DNA of 64,000 bases from Collinsella sp. TF05-9AC (lineage in GTDB: Bacteria > Actinomycetota > Coriobacteriia > Coriobacteriales > Coriobacteriaceae): the NCBI RefSeq assembly GCF_003438495.1, contig NZ_QSSH01000002.1, forward strand, positions 96,045 through 160,044, in the 5' to 3' direction. Under the pieces are notes generated by a model. It did not search any database. It saw nothing but the letters and a program-made list of their open reading frames with translations, and had not been told where the DNA came from. Position numbers and translations under genes: made by a program. Each line of letters begins with the position of its first letter. The first letter of the stretch is position 1. Below are positions 1-8,926 of the stretch, in pieces.

Positions 1-1423
1 CTCCTTGTCTCGCAAAGAGAAGGGCTGGGCTGCCTTTTCTGCCCTTGTCTGCTATCTCACCATGCTCAAGACGGTTGAGATTCTGCTTGGAGCAGCTGGC
101 TTGGCTGCCGACAATACAACGGTGGAAGCTCTTCAGAAGGTCGGCCTTACGTCCATTCAGGCGAGTGAGCAGTCCGCACTCTACACTACCTCGCTCGGCT
201 TTTTTGGCTACAGCTCTGGTGTCTTTGGCGGCATTATCGTGGGCTGCCTGGTCGCCTGGATCACCGGCCGCTTTTACAAGACCAAGCTTCCAACGGCGCT
301 GGCGTTTTTTGCGGGCAGTCGAACGGTCCCCATTGTATCGCTGGTCGCCGGTGGCATCCTGGGCGGCATTATGTACTTCGTCTGGCCCGTCATCGGTGGA
401 TGCTTCTCGGGTATTGCGACGTTCGTGAAAGGCTCCGGTCTGGTCGGTACGTTTGTCTATCGCTGGGTGCTCGAGAGCCTTGTGCCGTTTGGCTTGCATC
501 CGTTGCTCGAGACGCCCATGTATTGGACTGAGCTTGGCGGCTCCATGGTCGTCGATGGAACGCGCGTGGTGGGCAATAGCGCCATTCAGCTTGCACAGCT
601 CGCTTCTCCCAGCAGTGACAAGCTCTTGGTTAGGGCCTTCATGGCTGGCTATGGCATTAACGATTACGCGTTGTTCCCGGGCATCGCCCTTGCTATGTGG
701 TCTTGTGCCAAGCCCCAGAACCGCAAGAAGGTTGCTGGTCTTTTAATCCCCACAGTGATTTCGACTGTTTTCTTTGGCGTTACGGAGCCTATTCTCTTTA
801 CGTTCCTGTTTGCCGCCCCCTGGCTCTACTTTGGCGTTTACGCTCCGCTTTCCGGACTGGGTGAAGTTCTCTCGGAGGCAATGGGCGTTTCGGTGTACCA
901 GGGAAATATCAAGGACCTGATCCCATTCTTATTCCGCCCCGAGAAGCTTAATCTGCTTCCATACCTTATCCTGCTCCCCGCCTTTTTCCTGGCAGCTTTC
1001 TTCCTCTTCCGGTTCTTTATTACTAAGTTCGATATCAAGACGCCCGGTCGAGACGATGGTGACGATATTGAGTTGATCAACAGCAGAGCCGAGTTCGAGG
1101 CAAAGGCCGCTGAGGCAAAGGGCGAGTCTGATAGCACTCCCGAGAAGGCAGTCCAGGGCCGTGCGGCCAAGGACAGCGCGCTTGCTGTTGGCATTGTCGA
1201 AGCGCTTGGTGGAGCCGACAACATTGATGATCTTGACAACTGCATCTCACGTCTTCGCGTGATTGTCAAGGATGGTTCTAAGGTTGCAGACGACGAGGTG
1301 TTCACCAAGAATCTTGAAGCTATGGGCGTTATCCGCCTGAGCGACAAGGCAATCCAGGTCATTTACGGTCCTCGTGTCGGCGAAGTCGCTTCTGAGGTGC
1401 ACGAAGTTCTCGGTGACGAGTAA
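1..1423 (+). CDS. PTS EIICB permease, glucose/maltose (alpha-glucoside) family, 5'-truncated by window edge
   Basis: Sugar-specific membrane permease of the phosphotransferase system, which imports and phosphorylates a sugar. The frame is open to the left edge and no credible start is visible, so the first membrane segments lie outside the window. About 470 residues remain: a long hydrophobic EIIC part with the family motif GVTEPILFTF, a charged linker, then an EIIB domain with the phosphorylatable cysteine in DNCISRLRV (codon at 1241-1243). The convergent RpiR regulator and the GH4 6-phospho-glucosidase suggest a maltose or other alpha-glucoside substrate (MalX-like). The family call is secure; the substrate is inferred from context. 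Confidence 0.85.
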   Translation, partial: SLSRKEKGWAAFSALVCYLTMLKTVEILLGAAGLAADNTTVEALQKVGLTSIQASEQSALYTTSLGFFGYSSGVFGGIIVGCLVAWITGRFYKTKLPTALAFFAGSRTVPIVSLVAGGILGGIMYFVWPVIGGCFSGIATFVKGSGLVGTFVYRWVLESLVPFGLHPLLETPMYWTELGGSMVVDGTRVVGNSAIQLAQLASPSSDKLLVRAFMAGYGINDYALFPGIALAMWSCAKPQNRKKVAGLLIPTVISTVFFGVTEPILFTFLFAAPWLYFGVYAPLSGLGEVLSEAMGVSVYQGNIKDLIPFLFRPEKLNLLPYLILLPAFFLAAFFLFRFFITKFDIKTPGRDDGDDIELINSRAEFEAKAAEAKGESDSTPEKAVQGRAAKDSALAVGIVEALGGADNIDDLDNCISRLRVIVKDGSKVADDEVFTKNLEAMGVIRLSDKAIQVIYGPRVGEVASEVHEVLGDE

Positions 1424-1460
1424 AACGCGCAAGTGGCTTTCAATTGCATAGCGCAATTCC

Positions 1461-1510
1461 AGGGCTTGGCTTCCTATCGCATGATTTAGGGGGCCAGGCC
1501 TTCTTGTTTT
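1461..1510 (+). terminator. Stem-loop terminator after the PTS gene
   Basis: A 10-bp stem with wobble pairs (AGGGCTTGGC at 1461-1470 with GCCAGGCCTT at 1493-1502) is followed by a T-rich run. It overlaps the 3' end of the convergent regulator gene, so it may act on both strands. Confidence 0.45.
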
Positions 1511-2238
1511 AGATTGTCAAGGCAGATACTCAATAGTTCTTCGAATGCGAGAATACAACTTCCGGTAAAGCAGTTAGGCTTAACGTTCTTAAGATCCATT
1601 GGGTGATCGTCATGTATCGTAAAGATCGCGTCTGCCGTCTTGGCGAGCTCGCTGTCTTCGTTGCCGGTAAACGCGAGGGTCGTAATGCCCGCGTCGTGGC
1701 ATGCCCTTGCGGTTTCCAGGATGGCTTCTGTCTGGCCCGATTTGGATATGAGCATCATGCAGCTGAGCGTATTTCGGTTGGATTCGACAAACTGATCGGT
1801 TTCTAGGAAGACCTGTATGACGGCCAAAAAGCCAAGTCCAACGAGCTTAGTCGCCATGTACTGCGCAACGATGCGTGAGAAGCCCTCTCCGTTTACTCCG
1901 ATCATTCTGTTGCGATGCAGTGCGGCGATGAATACGTCTACATCTCCGGTGTGACATACGAAGTGGACGCTACTGTCTTTGAGTGATTGATTCATTTCGC
2001 GGGAGACATGCTGAAGGTGCTTGAGATCGTACATCATTTCGCGGTAGCCACGGTAGCCGAGCTTTTTCGAAAGCCTGATGACTGTCGTCATGCTGGTAAA
2101 GCATGCCATGGCGACGGGTTTTATGCCAATATCATCGAGGGTGTCGATATTGTTGAGTAGGTATTCGAGTACGCTTTGCTCGGTTTCGGATAGCTTTGCG
2201 GCTGAGTAGAGCTTGGAAATCTGCTTTTTATCAACCAT
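1486..2238 (-). CDS. RpiR/MurR-family transcriptional regulator (HTH + SIS)
   Basis: Sugar-phosphate-responsive regulator of about 250 residues. The N-terminal helix-turn-helix (roughly residues 1-75) begins MVDKKQISKLYSA. A SIS sugar-isomerase fold follows, including GQTEAILETARACHDAG. An upstream in-frame extension to 2544 is possible, but the ATG at 2236-2238 is preceded by a good AAGGA Shine-Dalgarno and matches where RpiR proteins begin. It is divergent from the GH4 gene and convergent with the PTS permease, so it probably controls this sugar locus in response to a sugar phosphate. The effector is not visible from sequence. Confidence 0.88.
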   Translation of the reverse strand: MVDKKQISKLYSAAKLSETEQSVLEYLLNNIDTLDDIGIKPVAMACFTSMTTVIRLSKKLGYRGYREMMYDLKHLQHVSREMNQSLKDSSVHFVCHTGDVDVFIAALHRNRMIGVNGEGFSRIVAQYMATKLVGLGFLAVIQVFLETDQFVESNRNTLSCMMLISKSGQTEAILETARACHDAGITTLAFTGNEDSELAKTADAIFTIHDDHPMDLKNVKPNCFTGSCILAFEELLSICLDNLKQEGLAP

Positions 2239-2266
2239 CGGTGCTTCCTTCCCGCCGGACGTGTGT

Positions 2267-2341
2267 GGCCGCTTCCGTTGCGTAAATAATAACTCCTTGG
2301 GGAATTCCTTTCCCGCCTTGCAACCGGGGCGGGAAGCGGCC
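2267..2341. repeat. Nested inverted repeat in the RpiR/GH4 divergent intergenic region
   Basis: GGCCGCTTCC at 2267-2276 is repeated inverted as GGAAGCGGCC at 2332-2341. A second CCCGCC/GGCGGG pair lies inside, partly overlapping the right arm. This is the only strong structure between the divergent starts, so it may be an operator region or a leader hairpin. A possible -10 (TACAAT, 2354-2359) for the GH4 gene follows. Confidence 0.4.
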
Positions 2342-2413
2342 CTCCATGCTGGATACAATATCCAAACACAGGCGAACCATGCAATATTGAATGTGCTAAT
2401 TGGGGGTTTCGAT

Positions 2414-3787
2414 ATGAAACTTACGGTCATAGGTGGCGGTGGCGTCCGCTCCATGTTTTTGGCAAAGAGCATAGCCCAGCAGGCGTCATCGCTTGGAATC
2501 GACGAACTTGTGTTTATGGACAATGATCCCGAGAAGCTGCGCATCTACGGTGGCCTTGCCGCCCATGTCTCGGGCATGCTTTGCCCCACGCTTAATTTTT
2601 CACTGACGGGCGATGCAGTCGAGGCCGTTAAGGACGCCGATTACGTGATCACGACGATTCGCGTCGGTGGGGACCATATGCGCGTTCGCGATGAGCGCAT
2701 TGCTCTTTCGCATGGGGTTCTTGGCCAAGAGACGACTGGCGCAGCCGGCGTGTCTTTTGCCATGCGTTCCGTCCCTGCGCTTGCTTCGTATTGCGAGTTA
2801 ATCAAGAAGTACGCAAAGCCGGACGTCAAGGTGTTTAACTTTACTAATCCCGCTGGCGTCGTATCTCAGGCCCTACGCGATATGGGCTATGATTTTACTT
2901 ATGGCATTTGCGATGCTCCCTCGGGCATGTTGCATCAGTTTGCCGAGTATAAAGGCGTTGATCCCGCATCGGTTCAGGGCGAGTGCTATGGACTCAACCA
3001 CCTCTCGTTCTTCCGCAATGTGACGGTTGACGGCGAGGACATCATGTCCGACTTGATCCACGACGACGGGGCATATGCTCATACAGATCTTAGGTTCTTC
3101 GAGAAGGACCTCGTTCTAAATCGCGGATGCGTGCCAAATGAGTACCTATACTATTTCTACTATCGCGAGCGCGCCGTTGCCAACGTTCTCTCTTCGCCCC
3201 AGACGCGCGGTGAACTAATCGAAGAAATTAATCGAGAAATGACGAGCGAGCTTGCATCTATCGATATTGAGAACGACTTCGAAAAAGGCCTCGCGTGCTT
3301 TGAGAAGTGGTACGGAATGCGCGAAAACAACTACATGGCGGCCGAGACGGGTATTCATCGCGACAAGCCGTGGACGTTTGACGTGTACGGCAAAGATGCT
3401 GGCGGATACGCAGGTGTCGCGCTCCGCTTCATGGATATTGCTCGCTCTGGCAAGACGCAGCAGATGATCCTGTGCACCCCCAACAATGGCGCCATCCCCG
3501 GCCTTCTCGATACAGATGTCATTGAGTCAACGTGCGATATCTCCACCGATGGCTGCGTGCCGCATCGCGTCGAAGCCGATTCTGTGCCCGCGGGAAACCT
3601 CGAATTGATTCGTCGCGTCAAGTACTACGAGCGCACCGTGGCGCGTGGCATCGTTAACCGATCGAAGCGCGACATTGTCGAGAGCCTCGCGATGCACCCG
3701 CTCGTTAATTCGTACTCCTTGGCGAAAGATATCGCCGCGCAGTACTTTGAGCTTAACCGCGACTACATCGACGGCTGGACAGACTAG
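2414..3787 (+). CDS. Glycoside hydrolase family 4, probable 6-phospho-alpha-glucosidase
   Basis: NAD- and metal-dependent hydrolase that cleaves the phosphorylated disaccharide delivered by the PTS. The protein is 457 residues, normal for GH4. The N-terminal dinucleotide-binding stretch VIGGGGVRSM is followed by HGVLGQETTGAAG, a metal-site segment with Cys166 in CDAP, and His196 in GLNHLSFF. An in-frame extension exists, but ATG 2414 begins the canonical GH4 N-terminus (MKLTVIGGGG). Family precedent links CDMP to alpha- and CN(V/I)P to beta-specific enzymes. The CDAP seen here keeps the Asp, which together with the neighbouring permease favours alpha specificity. Confidence 0.85.
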   Translation: MKLTVIGGGGVRSMFLAKSIAQQASSLGIDELVFMDNDPEKLRIYGGLAAHVSGMLCPTLNFSLTGDAVEAVKDADYVITTIRVGGDHMRVRDERIALSHGVLGQETTGAAGVSFAMRSVPALASYCELIKKYAKPDVKVFNFTNPAGVVSQALRDMGYDFTYGICDAPSGMLHQFAEYKGVDPASVQGECYGLNHLSFFRNVTVDGEDIMSDLIHDDGAYAHTDLRFFEKDLVLNRGCVPNEYLYYFYYRERAVANVLSSPQTRGELIEEINREMTSELASIDIENDFEKGLACFEKWYGMRENNYMAAETGIHRDKPWTFDVYGKDAGGYAGVALRFMDIARSGKTQQMILCTPNNGAIPGLLDTDVIESTCDISTDGCVPHRVEADSVPAGNLELIRRVKYYERTVARGIVNRSKRDIVESLAMHPLVNSYSLAKDIAAQYFELNRDYIDGWTD

Positions 3788-3877
3788 TCTGGACGTTAAA
3801 ACTAGAAATTATGGATGGGCGGACCGGCGTTTATATTGGCGCCCGTTCGCCCTGCTTAGTAAGAAAACGGGTATAGA

Positions 3878-4705
3878 GTGAACTTGCGAGAGAACTTCAA
3901 TGTCTTTCTGGAATCGGGCGATCGGGCGAAGGAATGCCGGAGTGGCTGCACGATGGCGTTATATATCCCCTTGTTTGTTATGAGCGCGCTTCAAATTGGT
4001 GTATCAAACGTTGCAACTGAGCTCGCCTATATCAATCCGTCCATTACGCTTATTTGCACTGTGGTCGCGGCCTTTTTAAACCTGCTTCTATCGAATGTGG
4101 CTTTTTCATTATTTGCCGTCGACCGGTCCAAAGAGACGGTGCAACCTGCTCGAACCCCTCCGGTTTATCTCTTGGCCTCGACGGTTCCCCTCCAGATTTC
4201 TGGGGCGCTGCTAATTTATTTGGTTCACTTGATTTTATCGGCAATTGTAGTCTTTGCCTCGCTTGCGAGCAGTCAGCTCGGGGTGTTGTGCTCGCTTGTG
4301 GTGGCAGTAATCGTGACGCTTCTTTCCGCGTCGTTCGTATTCGTGTTAATTGAAGATGCGGACGTGGAGCAGAGGGGACTACGAGGCATTCGGTTTGCAC
4401 CACGCTACATCATGCGTTCGGTCACGGTGCTTCGTTCCTCCTGGAGAGAAATCGCGCGTCCCGCAACGCTGCTGGTGGCATGGAACCTGGTTGCAAGTTG
4501 CGCTATCCAGGTTCTTGTTGGATGGGTAGTTTCGAGTGCGGCGCTGCCGTCGGCACTTTCAGTGACGGCGCTTGTGCATGAGGGACTTTATTATGGGGCG
4601 TTTGCTTATATGCTGCTTTTGCTAGTTCATTGTGCGGTTGCGAGTTGGCTCGAAATTGACGTGCTCATGGGGGTGTCCTTGTGCGTATCCGAGCAGGATC
4701 GATAG
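3878..4705 (+). CDS. Hypothetical polytopic membrane protein
   Basis: Not recognised. The 275-residue product has about six hydrophobic segments (around residues 28-50, 53-75, 92-120, 125-150, 205-225 and 235-260) and no visible catalytic motif. The start is uncertain: GTG 3878 has a weak ribosome site, and an in-frame ATG at 3953 would remove 25 residues. Codon use is less GC3-biased than in most of the window. It follows the GH4 gene by 90 nt on the same strand, so it may be co-transcribed, but nothing ties it functionally to sugar metabolism. Confidence 0.6.
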   Translation: MNLRENFNVFLESGDRAKECRSGCTMALYIPLFVMSALQIGVSNVATELAYINPSITLICTVVAAFLNLLLSNVAFSLFAVDRSKETVQPARTPPVYLLASTVPLQISGALLIYLVHLILSAIVVFASLASSQLGVLCSLVVAVIVTLLSASFVFVLIEDADVEQRGLRGIRFAPRYIMRSVTVLRSSWREIARPATLLVAWNLVASCAIQVLVGWVVSSAALPSALSVTALVHEGLYYGAFAYMLLLLVHCAVASWLEIDVLMGVSLCVSEQDR

Positions 4706-4834
4706 CCCGAAGATGAAGCCGCGTTTTCGACATTGAGTTCCTGCGTACCTTGCTTTCTAAGCAGAATTGGCGCGCCGTTTGTTAACAATCGTTTTCCAAG
4801 AATTCTTTTGTTGCTCATTTTATAGACTTCTCAT

Positions 4835-4843
4835 TGCTATAAT
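4835..4843 (+). promoter_or_regulatory. Extended -10 promoter element upstream of the SotB-like gene
   Basis: TGCTATAAT is a perfect TGn-TATAAT extended -10, 37 nt before the ATG. No good -35 is seen at 17 nt, which is typical of extended -10 promoters. Confidence 0.6.
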
Positions 4844-4880
4844 CGCCCACCGCTCAAGATAATCGGAGAGGTTTTCCTAT

Positions 4881-6077
4881 ATGGCTCAAACAAAGCAAGA
4901 CGGCATCACGCTCAGGCAGTGGCTCCCGCTCATCGGGCTCACCTGCTGCGCGTTCGTGTTCAACACGTCGGAGTTTATGCCCATCGGCCTTTTGACTGAT
5001 ATCGCCGCGTCGTTCTCGCTCACCGAGGCCCAGGCGGGCATCATGATCTCGGTCTATGCCTGGGGCGTCATGCTGCTGTCGCTGCCGCTCATGGTGTTCG
5101 CCTCGCGTTTTGAGTTCAAGCGGATGCTGCTGGGCGTGCTGGCTGTGTTCTCGCTCGGTCAGTTCCTGTCCGCTGTGGCGCCGACCTATCCCATCCTGGT
5201 CTGCGCGCGCCTGGTGGTCGCTTGCGCACATGCCGTGTTCTGGTCAGTCGCCTCGATTATGGCCTCGCGCCTGGTCGACACTCGCCACGGCGCGCTCGCC
5301 ATCAGCATGATCGCTACGGGCTCGTCCATCGCGCAGATCTTTGGCCTGCCGCTCGGTCGCGCCATTGGCTTGGCCGTGGGCTGGCGCATGACGTTTGCCG
5401 TGGTCGGGGGCCTCTCAGCCATCGCGGTCGTCTACCAGGCAGCGGTGTTCCCGGCCATGCCGGCGGGTGAGCGCTTTACTGTCAAACAGCTGCCCGAGCT
5501 GCTCAAGAACCCGCTCCTCATCGCGCTCTACGCAGTCACGGTCTTCATGGCGACCGGCTATTACGCAAGCTACAGCTATATCGAGCCCTTCCTGGCGCAG
5601 GTCGCGCACGTCGATGCGGGCGCCATTACCATGACGCTGACGGCGTTTGGCTGCTCTGGTTTGCTCGGAAGCTGGCTGTTTGGCCGCCTGTTCGATGGGC
5701 ATCGCTTCCCGTTCTTGGCTATCACGCTCTCCGGCGTGCCGGTGGCCCTGCTGCTCATGGGGCCGGCCGCATCGTCGCTCGTGACAGTGCTTGCCGTCTG
5801 CGCACTGTGGGGTTGCTGCGCCACGGCCTTTAACGTGGCGTTTCAGGCCGAGCTCATCAAGCACACGCCGGCAGATTCGTCGGCCGTCGCCATGTCGATC
5901 TTCTCGGGCCTGTTCAACCTCGGTATCGGCACGGGTACCGCGATCGGCGGAGCCGTGGTTTCGGGTCCCGGTATCGCCTGGATCGGCTTTGTGGGCGGGG
6001 CGATTGCCGTCGTGGGCGTCATCCTCGCCATCACCGTGCTGTTTCCGGCCATCCGCCGCGCCAAGCCCGTCGCCTAA
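4881..6077 (+). CDS. sotB: MFS efflux transporter, SotB/AraJ-like sugar efflux family
   Basis: A 398-residue major facilitator protein with about 12 membrane segments. The N-terminus LRQWLPLIGLTCCAFVFNTS and the early motif FMPIGLLTDIAASFSLTEAQ resemble the SotB/AraJ branch of H+-coupled exporters for sugars or drugs. A typical MFS loop (FASRFEFKR) follows TM2. It has its own promoter, and the product should sit in the cytoplasmic membrane. The substrate is inferred from family resemblance only; a drug exporter of the same family is the main alternative. Confidence 0.75.
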   Translation: MAQTKQDGITLRQWLPLIGLTCCAFVFNTSEFMPIGLLTDIAASFSLTEAQAGIMISVYAWGVMLLSLPLMVFASRFEFKRMLLGVLAVFSLGQFLSAVAPTYPILVCARLVVACAHAVFWSVASIMASRLVDTRHGALAISMIATGSSIAQIFGLPLGRAIGLAVGWRMTFAVVGGLSAIAVVYQAAVFPAMPAGERFTVKQLPELLKNPLLIALYAVTVFMATGYYASYSYIEPFLAQVAHVDAGAITMTLTAFGCSGLLGSWLFGRLFDGHRFPFLAITLSGVPVALLLMGPAASSLVTVLAVCALWGCCATAFNVAFQAELIKHTPADSSAVAMSIFSGLFNLGIGTGTAIGGAVVSGPGIAWIGFVGGAIAVVGVILAITVLFPAIRRAKPVA

Positions 6078-6092
6078 CCATATCCCCTCATC

Positions 6093-6159
6093 AGTTGCGG
6101 TGAAATACGGATTGTTTAGCCCAATAAACCTGGCAAACAGTCCGTATTTCACCGCAACT
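6093..6159. repeat. 25-bp near-perfect inverted repeat between sotB-like and GH13 genes
   Basis: Arms at 6093-6117 and 6135-6159 match at 24 of 25 positions around a 17-nt loop. The single difference is compatible with a wobble pair. No long T-tract follows, so it is a strong hairpin but not a textbook terminator. It probably ends the efflux-gene transcript or is a dispersed palindromic repeat. Confidence 0.7.
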
Positions 6160-6230
6160 TATTTTAGGGAAGGGGGTGCACGCTGGGCATACAATGGATG
6201 TCGTTGTGTTGAGCTTACCGGGAGGTTGCT

Positions 6231-7607
6231 ATGTGGGCATACGAGACGACGTTCTATCAGATCTATCCGCTGGGCTTTTGTGGAGCTCCGCGCGAAAACG
6301 CCGCCCCTGTTGCCGAGGATGAGCTCGCCCAGGCCGCCGATGCCACAGCTAGCCCCGATGCGCCCATCATGAAGATTGCCAAATGGGCCGACTACCTGCA
6401 GGAACTCGGCGTTGGCACTGTGCTCATCAACCCGCCGCTCGAGTCCGATAGCCACGGCTACGATACGCGCAGCCTGCGCCATATCGACCGCCGCCTGGGT
6501 GGGGATGTCGACTTTGCCGCCGTGTGCGACACACTGCATGCCCACGGTATCCGCGTGGTGCTCGATGCCGTCTTCAACCACGTCGGCCGCGGTTTTTGGG
6601 CCTTCCGCGATGTGCAGGAGCGCAAGTGGGATTCGCCGTACAAGGATTGGTTCCACATCAGCTTTGACGGTGACTCGTGCTACGGCGACGGCTTTTGGTA
6701 TGAGGGCTGGGAGGGCCATTTTGAGCTTGTGAAGCTCAACCTGCAAAACCCCGCCGTGGTCAATTACCTGCTTGAGTCCGTGCGTCGCTGGGCCGAGGTC
6801 TTTGGCGTCGACGGCCTGCGCTTGGACGTTGCCTATATGCTCGACCGCGACTTCATGCGCCGCCTGCACGCTTTTACCCGTGAGCTCAAGCCCGACTTTG
6901 TGCTGATTGGCGAGACGCTCCACGGCGACTACAACCAAATCGTCAACGACGAGATGCTCGACTCCTGCACCAACTACGAGTGCTACAAGGGCCTGTACTC
7001 CAGCTTTAACTCGGTCAACATGTTCGAGATCGCCCATTCGCTGCATCGCCAGTTTGGCGGCGACCCCTGGTGCATCTACCGCGGCAAACACCTGCTGTCG
7101 TTTGTCGACAACCACGACGTGCCGCGCCTGGCGAGCATCCTCACCGACAAGTCGTGCCTGCGTCCCGCCTATGGCATGCTCTTTGGCATGCCGGGCATTC
7201 CGTGCGTCTACTATGGCAGCGAGTGGGGAATTGCTGGTGAAAAGGGCGGCCCCGATGGCGACTGGGCGCTGCGCCCTGCGCTCGATGAGCCTGCGCCCAA
7301 CGAGCTGACGGCCTTCATCACGCAGCTGGCGCACCTGCGCTCGGCAAACGACGCGGCGGCCCGTGCTCTCAACTACGGTGCCTATCGCAATGTGGTGATC
7401 CAGAACAAGCAGCTGCTGTTCGAGCGCGCCTGCGACGACGCGACGGTGCTCGTGGCGGTGAACGCCGTGGACGAGCCTTACACCTTTGGCGCCGGCGAGC
7501 TCAACGGCTCCTTTGTCGATTTGCTTGCCGACGGCGTGCCCACGGTCGAGCTGGCGGGCTCCCTTGAGCTTGCGCCCTACGAGGTGCGCTATCTGTTGAG
7601 GGCCTAG
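6231..7607 (+). CDS. GH13 alpha-amylase-family glycosidase
   Basis: Retaining alpha-glucan hydrolase, 458 residues, with no signal peptide and therefore cytoplasmic. All four GH13 conserved regions are visible: DAVFNHVG (from residue 112), GLRLDVAYML (nucleophile Asp199), IGETL (acid/base Glu228) and FVDNHDVPR (Asp296). A small beta domain closes the C-terminus. The compact size and lack of an N-terminal domain suggest a maltodextrin-degrading enzyme or a short-substrate amylase rather than a secreted starch amylase. The glycosylase gene begins 3 nt after its stop, so the two are probably co-transcribed. Confidence 0.88.
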   Translation: MWAYETTFYQIYPLGFCGAPRENAAPVAEDELAQAADATASPDAPIMKIAKWADYLQELGVGTVLINPPLESDSHGYDTRSLRHIDRRLGGDVDFAAVCDTLHAHGIRVVLDAVFNHVGRGFWAFRDVQERKWDSPYKDWFHISFDGDSCYGDGFWYEGWEGHFELVKLNLQNPAVVNYLLESVRRWAEVFGVDGLRLDVAYMLDRDFMRRLHAFTRELKPDFVLIGETLHGDYNQIVNDEMLDSCTNYECYKGLYSSFNSVNMFEIAHSLHRQFGGDPWCIYRGKHLLSFVDNHDVPRLASILTDKSCLRPAYGMLFGMPGIPCVYYGSEWGIAGEKGGPDGDWALRPALDEPAPNELTAFITQLAHLRSANDAAARALNYGAYRNVVIQNKQLLFERACDDATVLVAVNAVDEPYTFGAGELNGSFVDLLADGVPTVELAGSLELAPYEVRYLLRA

Positions 7608-7610
7608 GCC

Positions 7611-8180
7611 ATGGCAGCGTCTGACGAGGGCTATCAACATATTGAGCATGGGTTTGAGCCCGTGTTCGACCAGCACTCGCGCGTTTTGGTGCTCGGATCG
7701 TTTCCCTCGGTGCTGTCGCGCGCTAATGCCTTTTATTACGGCAACCCTCAGAATCGCTTTTGGCGTGTGATGGCCACGTGCCTCGGTATGCCTGTGCCGC
7801 CCAACGAGGGCGATCCTTTGGCAAGCGGTGAGCCCGCGACGCTCGATGCCTCCATTGCCGCCAAGCGGGCCATGCTGCTGAACGGCGGCGTGGCCCTGTG
7901 GGATGCAATCGAGAGCTGCGACATTAAGGGCTCGAGCGACGCGAGCATCCGCAACGTTGTGCCGGCACATATCGAGCGCATTACCGGCGCAGCTCCCATT
8001 GAGCAGGTGATATGCAACGGTGGTACAGCTGGCCGGCTCTACAAGCGCTATCTACAAGAGCGCACCGGGCTGCCGGCCATCGTTCTGCCGTCGACAAGTC
8101 CCGCCAATGCGGCGTGGCGTCTGGAACGCCTTGTCGAGCGTTGGAGCGGCGCCGCTGATTGGCAGGCTTTTTCGATTTAG
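7611..8180 (+). CDS. DNA-deoxyinosine (hypoxanthine) glycosylase, UDG superfamily
   Basis: Base-excision repair enzyme that removes hypoxanthine formed by adenine deamination. The 189-residue protein has the uracil-DNA-glycosylase fold, with the N-terminal motif VLVLGSFPSVLSRANAFYYG followed by NPQNRFW, and the C-terminal LPSTSPANA. Both are characteristic of the family 6 glycosylases. It sits 3 nt after the GH13 gene. Its last 4 bases (TTAG) overlap the end of the convergent flavodoxin-like gene, so the two stop codons share sequence. Confidence 0.82.
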   Translation: MAASDEGYQHIEHGFEPVFDQHSRVLVLGSFPSVLSRANAFYYGNPQNRFWRVMATCLGMPVPPNEGDPLASGEPATLDASIAAKRAMLLNGGVALWDAIESCDIKGSSDASIRNVVPAHIERITGAAPIEQVICNGGTAGRLYKRYLQERTGLPAIVLPSTSPANAAWRLERLVERWSGAADWQAFSI

Positions 8181-8833
8181 CAGTTTGAGTGCTCGGCAAG
8201 ATGCCTCATAACGGCGTGCCAGATCGGTGTGGGCAGTGCAGGCGTGGCGCGCACCATGCCGTCGGTGTCGACGCCGCCCGTTGCGGCGCCACTGAGCTTC
8301 TGCGCGTGTTCGACGGAACACCCCATACGAACGGCGCCCACGAGCTTGTCCATGGCCTCCGAAAACGGTCGCCGCAAGAGTCCCATGCGCGGGGAGCGAC
8401 GAAGCGCCGCAATGCCGCTGCCAGCGCAGATGGCAACGCCGCCACACCACAATTGGTTATGGCGCTCACATGCCTTGTGCAGGCGAACGGCGGTCTCACG
8501 CGCCTGCTCAGTGCCCTGTTGTGCGGCTCGAATCGCGGCGTAGACACGCGTTCCCGTACCGCCAAAGCGCTCAAGCGCCTGCTCGATGGCTGTCAACGTC
8601 TTATCGTCAGCCACATCTTCAATGGCCAGCACGATGCCATCGGCAACGCTGCCGGCGTCATTTGCCTTCAAGTCGACCGGGTGGGGGAGTGCGGTGCCGG
8701 AAAGCTGTGCATAGGCGGTGATGGCATCCTGCAGGTCCCAGAGCAAAAACTCAAGATCGTCGCTATTGGGAATGCTGATATACGCAATGGTTTGCAGTGT
8801 TTTTGGTACATCGCCGCGTGCGGTCGTCTCCAT
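8177..8833 (-). CDS. Hypothetical protein, possible flavodoxin-like fold
   Basis: A 218-residue protein preceded by a strong GGAGG site 5 nt from ATG. It has a first beta strand TIAYIS and a later glycine-rich WCGGVAICAGSGIAAL segment followed by a helix. This layout recalls flavodoxin/NADPH-FMN reductase proteins, but the classical FMN loop after strand 1 is not clear. No close family is recognised. It is convergent with the glycosylase gene and divergent from the aminotransferase. A function should not be assigned without a profile search. Confidence 0.5.
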   Translation of the reverse strand: METTARGDVPKTLQTIAYISIPNSDDLEFLLWDLQDAITAYAQLSGTALPHPVDLKANDAGSVADGIVLAIEDVADDKTLTAIEQALERFGGTGTRVYAAIRAAQQGTEQARETAVRLHKACERHNQLWCGGVAICAGSGIAALRRSPRMGLLRRPFSEAMDKLVGAVRMGCSVEHAQKLSGAATGGVDTDGMVRATPALPTPIWHAVMRHLAEHSNC

Positions 8834-8926
8834 GCTGCCTCCTTTCCGGTTGGTTTCCGTTTAGGTTACACCGTCTGGTGGCGCCCCGCCGCGCTATCCT
8901 AGTGCAACCCTTACGAAAGGAACGCC

